Both the position numbers and the translations under genes were made by a program. A stretch of DNA of 5,883 nt from an uncultured Clostridia bacterium (GTDB lineage: Bacteria; Bacillota_A; Clostridia; Oscillospirales; Oscillospiraceae): contig CAMJQX010000105.1 of NCBI GenBank assembly GCA_946408145.1, positions 1-5,883 of the forward strand, read 5' to 3'. Under the pieces are notes generated by a model, which worked only from the letters and a program-made list of their open reading frames with translations, was not told the DNA's origin and searched no databases. Within the stretch, counting starts at the first letter, position 1; every line of letters starts with the position of its first letter. Below are positions 1-4,470 of this stretch, piece by piece.

Positions 1-231
1 CCCGTCTATCTGCACAGCACCATCACCGAGATCGGCGACGGCTACTGCATGATCAAGACGCCCGACGGAAGCTTCAAGCAGGAGTGCGACGCCGTCATCA
101 ACGGCATCGGCTTCGTTCCCGCCCCCGTCGGCGAGAAGGCCCCCCATGTCCACCGTGTCGGCGACTGTGTTGCCATCGGCAACCTGCGCACCGTCATCTG
201 GCGTGCCTGGGACGTCTGCATGCGCATCTAG
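1..231 (+). CDS. NADH:flavin oxidoreductase (old yellow enzyme / 2,4-dienoyl-CoA reductase type), C-terminal end only
   Basis: This is the last 76 codons of a gene that begins before the window; it is open in frame 1 from the first base and stops at TAG (229-231). The visible part fits the end of the FAD/NAD(P)-binding domain found in multidomain, Fe-S-containing old-yellow-enzyme relatives (2,4-dienoyl-CoA reductase, enoate reductase and bile-acid Bai-type enzymes). A beta-strand/turn section (residues 1-30) leads into DAVINGIGFVPAP (residues 30-42), where the 'G(F/Y)xP' strand is typical of these flavoproteins. Then comes VHRVGDCVAIGNLR (about residues 53-66), whose GD pair normally contacts the FAD ribityl/phosphate region, followed by a closing helix. 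Such enzymes reduce activated C=C bonds using NAD(P)H through FMN, FAD and a 4Fe-4S cluster in the cytoplasm. The substrate cannot be told from this fragment, because the catalytic TIM barrel and cluster cysteines lie upstream. A related pyridine nucleotide-disulphide oxidoreductase is a less likely alternative. Confidence 0.75.
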   Translation, partial: PVYLHSTITEIGDGYCMIKTPDGSFKQECDAVINGIGFVPAPVGEKAPHVHRVGDCVAIGNLRTVIWRAWDVCMRI

Positions 232-245
232 TCCCCATAAGACCT

Positions 246-278
246 CAGCCCCGCTCAAACGAGCGGGGCTGTTTTTTT
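246..278 (+). terminator. Rho-independent terminator of the flavin oxidoreductase gene
   Basis: A perfect 11-bp GC-rich stem (246-256 pairing with 261-271) closes a 4-nt AAAC loop and is followed at once by seven T residues (272-278). It begins 14 nt after the TAG stop at 229-231. On the other strand the hairpin is not followed by a T-run, so it acts for plus-strand transcription only. This is the clearest intrinsic terminator in the window. Confidence 0.95.
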
Positions 279-297
279 GGTCGTTCATACAGATAGA

Positions 298-323
298 AAC
301 GGGGCGCTGATAAGCGCCCCGTT
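298..323 (-). terminator. Hairpin ending the minus-strand operon after the ArsC-like gene (possibly bidirectional)
   Basis: A perfect 11-bp stem (298-308 with 313-323) with a GATA/TATC tetraloop starts 5 nt beyond the TAA stop (331-329) of the ArsC-like gene. Read on the minus strand the stem ends in GTT and is followed by TCTATCTG, a broken, weak U-tract. Read on the plus strand it is followed by CTGTTTTATT, so it may also back up the plus-strand terminator at 246-278. The position suggests an operon-end terminator. The weak U-tract leaves doubt about its efficiency on the minus strand. Confidence 0.75.
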
Positions 324-328
324 CTGTT

Positions 329-661
329 TTATTCCCAGTCCTTCCAGATCTCCGGGCAATAGCCCACCGTGGCCTTTTTCCCGTTTCGCACGACGGGCGT
401 TCGAATCATCTCCGGCACCTCGAAGAGCTTTTCGAGCTTTGCGTCGCTGCCGGCGAGATACTGGAACAGGGCGTAGTCCTGATCCTTCGGGTCGGCCAGA
501 TTGTCGAGCCCGACGGCGTTCTTCACGCTCTGCAGCTCTCCCCTGCTCATGCCGTACTTGACGATATCGATGTACTGATATTTGATCCGGCGCTCCTTAA
601 ACCAGCGCTCGGCCTTTTTGGTGTCGAAGCACTTGGATTTGCCGAAAATCTGGATGTTCAT
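329..661 (-). CDS. ArsC/Spx-like thioredoxin-fold protein (arsenate reductase family)
   Basis: A 110-residue protein, the usual size for the ArsC/Spx/YffB family of small cytoplasmic thioredoxin-fold proteins. The N-terminal strand IQIFGKSKC puts a cysteine at residue 11, where ArsC and Spx carry their redox cysteine. It is followed by F-D-T, so this is a one-cysteine site and not the CxxC of Spx. Residues 86-94 (IRTPVVRNG) hold the family's Arg/cis-Pro strand-turn, with R87 and P89. A second cysteine lies at residue 102. Members include glutathione- or glutaredoxin-linked arsenate reductases, the RNA polymerase-binding regulator Spx, and many uncharacterised proteins. Nothing here points to an ars operon, so arsenate reduction should not be assumed. 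The start is supported by GGAG at 674-671, 9 nt upstream and inside the end of rnj. The gap from the rnj stop is only 3 nt, so the two are surely co-transcribed and probably translationally coupled. Family assignment is secure; function is not. Confidence 0.85.
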   Translation of the reverse strand: MNIQIFGKSKCFDTKKAERWFKERRIKYQYIDIVKYGMSRGELQSVKNAVGLDNLADPKDQDYALFQYLAGSDAKLEKLFEVPEMIRTPVVRNGKKATVGYCPEIWKDWE

Positions 662-664
662 CTT

Positions 665-2320
665 TTATATCTCCGTAATGACGGGCAGGATCATCGGACT
701 GCGGTGGGTAGTCTTGAAGAGGAAACCGGAAAGGTTGCTCTTGATCTTGGTCTTGATGGCCGTCCAGTCGCTGATATGCTGCGCCTCGCAGGCCTCAACG
801 CTCTCCATCGTCACGCGCTTGAGCTCCTCCATCAGCTCCTCGGCCTCCTTGACATAGATAAAGCCGCGGGTCACGATCTCGGGCGTTCCGATAAGCTTGT
901 GATCGTAGGACGAGTACGGCAGCACGACGACCACCATGCCGTCCTCGGCGAGCTTGTGCCTGTCGCGCATGACCACGCTGCCGACCTCGCCCATGCCGCC
1001 GTCCACCAGAACGGCGCCGGAGGGTACGGAATCCCCCGCTGTGATGCTCTTCTTCGTGATTTCGATGACGCGTCCGTTTTCGGGGATGACGATGTTCTTC
1101 GGCTGAACACCCATCATGCGGCCGATCTCAGCATGCTTCATGAGCATGCGGTACTCGCCGTGGACAGGGATGAAATACTTGGGCTTGACCAGCGCCAGCA
1201 GCATCTTCTGCTCCTCCTGGCAGGCGTGCCCGGAGACGTGCAGCGCGGTATTGCGCTGATAGATGACCTCGGCGCCCTTGTGGAAAAGCTCGTCGATCAC
1301 GCGGCTGATCATATTTTCGTTGCCGGGGATCGCGGAGGCGGAGATGATGATGCGGTCTTCGGGGCCTACCTGGATCTGCTTGTGCTCGGAAAAAGCCATA
1401 CGGTAGAGGGCGGACATGGCCTCGCCCTGGCTGCCGGTGGAGAGGATGACGACCTTGTTGCGAGGGAGCTTGTTGATATGGTCCAGATCCGTCAGTACGC
1501 CCTCGGGGATGTTCATGTAGCCAAGGACCATGGACACGCGCAGCACGTTCTCCATGCTGCGGCCAGTGACGGCCACCTTGCGCCCGTACTTGACCGCGAC
1601 GTCGATGATCTGCTGCAGGCGGTGGACATTGGAGGCGAAGGTCGTGATGATGATGCGCTTGTCGCAGCCGAGGAAGAGCTGATCAAAGCCCACGCCGACC
1701 TTGCGCTCCGATTCGGAGTGACCGGGGCGCTCCACGTTCGTGGAGTCGCTGAGCAGGGCCAGGACGCCCTGATTGCCGAGCTCGCCCAGACGCACCAGAT
1801 CCATCATGCCGCCGGAGATCGGCGTCACGTCGATCTTGAAGTCGCCGGTGTGGATGACCGTGCCGAGCGGGGTCGTGATCGCCAGCGCGACAGAATCGGG
1901 GATCGAGTGATTGACATGGATGAACTCGATGGTGAAATTGCCGAGGCGGAAGATGGATCCCGCCTTCTTGGTAAAGATCTGGGAATTATACAGGAGATCG
2001 TGCTCCTCCAGCTTCAGCTCCACCAGCGCCGCCGTCAGCGGCGTTGTGTAGATGGGGATGTCCAGTTCCCGGAGCACATAGGGAACGGCGCCGATATGGT
2101 CTTCATGACCGTGAGTCAGGATCAGGCCGCGGATGCGGGCAGCATTGTTGCGCAGATAAGTGATGTCGGGCAGAACCACGTCCACCCCGTACATATCTTC
2201 ATCCGGGAAGCCCATGCCGCAGTCTACGACGATGATGTCGCTCCCGTACTCAAAGGCAGTCATATTCTTGCCGATCTCACCGAGACCGCCAAGAGGGATG
2301 ATTTTAAGTTTTGAGATCAT
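665..2320 (-). CDS. rnj: Ribonuclease J (metallo-beta-lactamase/beta-CASP RNase)
   Basis: A 551-residue protein, full length for RNase J (about 550-560 in Bacillota). These cytoplasmic enzymes have 5'-3' exonuclease and endonuclease activity, use two zinc ions, and take part in mRNA decay and in rRNA and small-RNA maturation. Visible landmarks in order: LGGLGEIGKN near the N-terminus (residues 10-19); the metallo-beta-lactamase motif THGHEDH (69-75), giving metal ligands H70, H72, D74 and H75; H138 in HVNHS; D160 in HTGDF; the beta-CASP segment with SDSTN (191-195) and TFASNVHR (227-234); HVSGHA (361-366); and PVHGEYR (385-391) with ligand H387. A C-terminal domain follows to residue 551. All catalytic residues I can check are present. 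The ATG at 2320 has GGAG at 2330-2327 with a 6-nt spacer. The gene lies 138 nt after recR and 3 nt before the ArsC-like gene. The rnjA and rnjB paralogues cannot be told apart from the sequence alone. Confidence 0.97.
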   Translation of the reverse strand: MISKLKIIPLGGLGEIGKNMTAFEYGSDIIVVDCGMGFPDEDMYGVDVVLPDITYLRNNAARIRGLILTHGHEDHIGAVPYVLRELDIPIYTTPLTAALVELKLEEHDLLYNSQIFTKKAGSIFRLGNFTIEFIHVNHSIPDSVALAITTPLGTVIHTGDFKIDVTPISGGMMDLVRLGELGNQGVLALLSDSTNVERPGHSESERKVGVGFDQLFLGCDKRIIITTFASNVHRLQQIIDVAVKYGRKVAVTGRSMENVLRVSMVLGYMNIPEGVLTDLDHINKLPRNKVVILSTGSQGEAMSALYRMAFSEHKQIQVGPEDRIIISASAIPGNENMISRVIDELFHKGAEVIYQRNTALHVSGHACQEEQKMLLALVKPKYFIPVHGEYRMLMKHAEIGRMMGVQPKNIVIPENGRVIEITKKSITAGDSVPSGAVLVDGGMGEVGSVVMRDRHKLAEDGMVVVVLPYSSYDHKLIGTPEIVTRGFIYVKEAEELMEELKRVTMESVEACEAQHISDWTAIKTKIKSNLSGFLFKTTHRSPMILPVITEI

Positions 2321-2458
2321 TGATTACTCCATTTCGTGATAAATACTATGTAACAGGCACAGTGCGCCGGTTCGGAGCGGCGATAATTAAACATAACCAC
2401 AATGCGCGCGGAATATTCGCCTGTTGTGTGAAATGCCGATCCTTCCGCTGCGGAACGA
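2321..2458 (-). other. recR-rnj spacer: probable rnj leader, possible internal promoter
   Basis: This 138-nt gap is the longest inside the rpe-to-arsC-like unit. On the minus strand it holds an AT-rich stretch including TTTAAT (2391-2386), which could be a -10 box, but no good -35 hexamer sits 16-18 nt upstream. Nearer rnj there is a small stem (2365-2369 with 2378-2382, 5 bp, 8-nt loop). It is too short for an rpoY (RNA polymerase epsilon) gene, which accompanies rnjA in Bacillus. I see no small ORF with a ribosome binding site. A leader or weak internal promoter is an inference from length alone. Confidence 0.35.
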
Positions 2459-2460
2459 TC
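2438..2460 (-). other. Imperfect hairpin overlapping the recR stop codon
   Basis: Two arms pair as GATC/GATC (2438-2441 with 2457-2460), one mismatch (2442 x 2456), then TTCCG/CGGAA (2443-2447 with 2451-2455) around a 3-nt loop. The structure includes part of the recR TGA (2461-2459). No U-tract follows on the minus strand, so it is a poor terminator candidate. It could be a processing or stability element between recR and rnj, or chance. Confidence 0.3.
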
Positions 2461-3058
2461 ACATCTCGGTGCGCCCCTCGATGGCGCGGTTGAGGGTCGC
2501 TTCGTCCGTAAATTCCAGGTTGGATCCCATCGGGATGCCGTAGGCAAGGCGGGTGACGCGAATGTTGAAGGGCTTGAGCAGCTTGGAAATGTACATGGCC
2601 GTGGCCTCCCCCTCCGTGTCGGGGTTCGTGGCCATGATGACCTCCTCCACGTTTTCCGCCGCGACCCTCTGCAGCAGTTCCTTGATGCGGATATCGTCGG
2701 GCCCGATCATGCGCATGGGTGAGAGGACACCGTGCAGCACATGATATGTCCCGTTATACTCGTGGCCGCGCTCGATGGACAGCACATCACGAGGCTCAGA
2801 CACGACGCAGATGGTGCCCTTGTCCCGCCGATCGCTCTGACAGATGGCGCAGGTCTCCCCCTCGGTCAGATTCTGGCAGATGCGGCAGCGGTGGACGCTG
2901 CGCTTGGCGTCCGTGATGGCGGAGGCAAAGGAGAGGGCCTCTTCGTCGGAAAGCGCCAACACATGAAAGGCAAGGCGAGTCGCGCTCTTGCGGCCGATGC
3001 CGGGCAGAGAGGCAAACTTGTCGATCAGGTTTTCCAGAGAGGCGGGAAAGAAAGCCAT
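2459..3058 (-). CDS. recR: Recombination mediator protein RecR
   Basis: A 199-residue protein, matching the usual 196-200 residues of RecR. RecR works with RecO (and RecF) in the cytoplasm to load RecA onto SSB-coated single-stranded DNA at gaps during recombinational repair. Domains in order: a helix-hairpin-helix DNA-binding motif with LPGIGRKSA (residues 18-26); a four-cysteine zinc finger C58-x2-C61...C70-x2-C73; a Toprim domain with E88 in VVSEPRD and the acidic ATNPDTEGEAT run (143-153); and the conserved C-terminal block AYGIPMGSNLEF (172-183). No key residue is missing. The ATG at 3058 has GGAG at 3069-3066, 7 nt upstream. The rpe stop is 13 nt away, so the two genes share a transcript. 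Bacterial recR usually follows dnaX and ybaB/ebfC; neither is present here, where rpe is upstream and rnj downstream. Confidence 0.98.
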   Translation of the reverse strand: MAFFPASLENLIDKFASLPGIGRKSATRLAFHVLALSDEEALSFASAITDAKRSVHRCRICQNLTEGETCAICQSDRRDKGTICVVSEPRDVLSIERGHEYNGTYHVLHGVLSPMRMIGPDDIRIKELLQRVAAENVEEVIMATNPDTEGEATAMYISKLLKPFNIRVTRLAYGIPMGSNLEFTDEATLNRAIEGRTEM

Positions 3059-3071
3059 ATTACCACTCCGT

Positions 3072-3725
3072 TCAAGAATTTCGGATCGCTTCGATGGCGG
3101 CCGCGCGGTCAGTCTTTCCGAAGACGGCGCTGCCCGCGACCAGAACGTTTGCGCCGGCCGCTTTGCAGATCGGCGCGGTCAGAGGATCGACCCCGCCGTC
3201 CACCTCCACGTCGCAGCCGGGCCTGACGATGTCCAGCATCGCCCGTACGGCGCGAACTTTATCCATCATGTCGGCCATGAACTTCTGTCCGCCGAAGCCG
3301 GGCTCGACCGTCATGATCAGCACCAGATCCACCAGCTCCAGATACGGACGCACGTCCTCTGCGGGCGTTCCTGGCTTGAGCGTCACGCCGCACTTTTTGC
3401 CGTTTGCGCGGATGATGCGCAGGGCTTCCAGATTGTTCTCCAGGGAGTCTGCCTCCGCGTGGAGGTTCACAAGGTCGGCGCCGGCTTTGCAGAAGCGCTC
3501 GACATAGCGCACGGGGCGGTCGATCATCAGGTGCACATCCAGAAACATATCGGTCGCCCTGCGCAGGGACGCGACGACCGGGATCCCCACGGAGATGTTG
3601 GGCACAAAGCAGCCGTCCATCACGTCGACATGCACGTAATCCGCGCCGCCGCGGCGGATCTCCTCGACCTCCTCGCCCAGACGGGCAAAATCCGCGGCGA
3701 GAATGGAAGGTGCGATTTTTATCAT
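3072..3725 (-). CDS. rpe: Ribulose-phosphate 3-epimerase
   Basis: A 217-residue TIM-barrel enzyme, the normal family size, which interconverts D-ribulose 5-phosphate and D-xylulose 5-phosphate in the pentose phosphate pathway (cytoplasm, divalent metal). Family motifs are all visible: IAPSILAADF at residues 4-13; HVDVMDGCFVPN (32-43) with metal ligands H32 and D34; DVHLMI (63-68) with H65; VEPGFGGQ (140-147), the flexible loop over the phosphate; VDGGV (175-179) with D176, the second catalytic aspartate; and AGSAVFG (197-203) at the phosphate-binding end. I chose the ATG at 3725 because MIKIAPSIL is the standard N-terminus and GGAGG lies 9 nt upstream. An in-frame ATG at 3764 would add 13 unmatched residues and falls at or before the likely transcription start. 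It is the first gene of the rpe-recR-rnj-arsC-like unit, directly behind a strong promoter. Confidence 0.97.
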   Translation of the reverse strand: MIKIAPSILAADFARLGEEVEEIRRGGADYVHVDVMDGCFVPNISVGIPVVASLRRATDMFLDVHLMIDRPVRYVERFCKAGADLVNLHAEADSLENNLEALRIIRANGKKCGVTLKPGTPAEDVRPYLELVDLVLIMTVEPGFGGQKFMADMMDKVRAVRAMLDIVRPGCDVEVDGGVDPLTAPICKAAGANVLVAGSAVFGKTDRAAAIEAIRNS

Positions 3726-3734
3726 GAAACCGAT

Positions 3735-3739
3735 CCTCC
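3735..3739 (-). promoter_or_regulatory. Ribosome binding site fixing the rpe start
   Basis: The minus strand reads GGAGG at 3739-3735, 9 nt before the ATG at 3725. No comparable site precedes the alternative in-frame ATG at 3764, so this element decides the start in favour of the canonical 217-residue protein. Confidence 0.8.
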
Positions 3740-3767
3740 GACCACTGGAATTCAAACTTGGCAATAT

Positions 3768-3796
3768 ATTATACTACAGCATTGCAGTAAATGCAA
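3768..3796 (-). promoter_or_regulatory. Sigma-A-type promoter for the rpe-recR(-rnj) operon
   Basis: On the minus strand TTGCAT (3796-3791) and a perfect TATAAT (3773-3768) are separated by exactly 17 nt. The -35 box matches the TTG of the consensus only. Transcription would begin near 3761, giving a leader of about 36 nt before the rpe ATG. The element lies just downstream of the hairpin that ends the previous gene, the expected layout for a new transcription unit. An inverted repeat, TTGCA-N5-TGCAA (3782-3796), covers the -35 box and the adjacent spacer and could be an operator. Confidence 0.8.
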
Positions 3797-3824
3797 CTGT
3801 TTGCCTTTCGGAAGCACAATACTG

Positions 3825-3848
3825 CAGGCGGCTGAATCCAGCCGCCTG
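3825..3848 (-). terminator. Probable terminator hairpin after the cyclodeaminase-like gene
   Basis: A perfect 10-bp GC-rich stem (3825-3834 with 3839-3848) with a 4-nt loop starts 5 nt after the TGA stop (3856-3854) of the upstream gene. The following minus-strand bases, CAGTATTGTGC, do not form a U-tract. The position between two transcription units supports a terminator or 3'-end stabiliser; the lack of U residues makes intrinsic termination uncertain. Confidence 0.6.
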
Positions 3849-3853
3849 TCCGA

Positions 3854-4459
3854 TCAGTATCCGGTTTTCGCCAGGATGGAGTCGTATCGTGCCGTGCAGG
3901 CTTCCAGCGTGATCTCGTTTTCACGCCTGACGATGTACTGATAGGTATCGTCGCTGCTGTGAGATGCGAGCTCGAGCACATAACGCCGGCAGGCATGGAT
4001 CGCGCCCATGGCCAGATCGGCCGAGGCGGCGATGAAGCGCTTCCCGTCGTCTGCGCAGGTGTCGGCCAGCTCGTCCAGCAGTTCGAGCAGCTGGTGCATC
4101 ATGTTGACGATCTCGTTGGCGATGGCAGCGGCAGGCTGCATCGCGGCCTCGATCGTGCGTTCGTCGCCCTCTTTGCGGGCCTTTCTCAGCGGGCCGCGGC
4201 ATTTTACGTCCTCATCGATCAGATGGATCATATAGCCGCGCAGGATCTCGCCGTTGCGGAGCATATAGTCCAGGCGCTCGCCGCCGCCCTTCGCCCCGGC
4301 GGTCAGCGCCGCCGCGCGCAGGAACCAGGCGCAGGCGGTGGCCGCGGTCATCGCGGCGCCGCTGCCGATATCGCTGCGGCTGTCCGCGTAGGACAGGGCT
4401 TTTGTCAGCTCATCGGGGAGTTTTTTCCGGAAAATCTCGATCTTGATGCTCTCAGCCAT
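3854..4459 (-). CDS. Divergent cyclodeaminase/cyclohydrolase (FTCD_C/FchA-like) family protein
   Basis: A 201-residue, mostly helical protein with no signal peptide or clear membrane segment. It resembles the formimidoyl-THF cyclodeaminase / methenyl-THF cyclohydrolase (FchA) family, whose members are all-alpha cytoplasmic folate enzymes of about 200-210 residues. Matching landmarks, by position and wording: a glycine-bearing turn then small-residue helix, DIGSGAAMTAATACAWF (30-46), where the family has PGGGS followed by an Ala-rich helix; LIDEDV (80-85), where it has LIDEDA; a long helix with AMQPAAAIANEIV (106-118), where family members have an Ala-rich stretch then P-L-E-I; and SADLAMGA (146-153), where they have SD-x-G-V-A-A. 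The GGGS loop is altered to IGSGA, so activity on folates is uncertain. The ATG at 4459 has GGAG 7 nt upstream (4470-4467), and prfC ends only 11 nt before it, so the two are probably co-transcribed. No other folate gene is in view. Family membership was judged by eye only. Confidence 0.6.
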   Translation of the reverse strand: MAESIKIEIFRKKLPDELTKALSYADSRSDIGSGAAMTAATACAWFLRAAALTAGAKGGGERLDYMLRNGEILRGYMIHLIDEDVKCRGPLRKARKEGDERTIEAAMQPAAAIANEIVNMMHQLLELLDELADTCADDGKRFIAASADLAMGAIHACRRYVLELASHSSDDTYQYIVRRENEITLEACTARYDSILAKTGY

Positions 4460-4470
4460 GATTCTTCTCC

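Noticed and set aside
329..661. Naming the small thioredoxin-fold gene arsC or spx
   Set aside because: It has a single N-terminal cysteine instead of the Spx CxxC, and there is no arsR, arsB or acr3 nearby, so neither specific function is supported.
704..2314. A 536-codon open frame on the plus strand lying opposite almost all of rnj
   Set aside because: Its translation is rich in Asp, His, Ala, Gly and Leu with no recognisable domain, as expected for the complement of a GC-biased gene. The minus strand encodes a full-length RNase J with all its catalytic motifs.
3726..3764. N-terminal extension of rpe from an in-frame ATG at 3764
   Set aside because: The 13 extra residues have no family match, no ribosome binding site precedes that ATG, and it lies at or before the transcription start predicted from the TATAAT at 3773-3768.
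2732..3941. Long overlapping plus-strand frames opposite recR and rpe (2732-3226 and 2988-3941)
   Set aside because: They run across the recR-rpe junction and the rpe promoter, carry no coherent domain, and oppose two well-supported genes.
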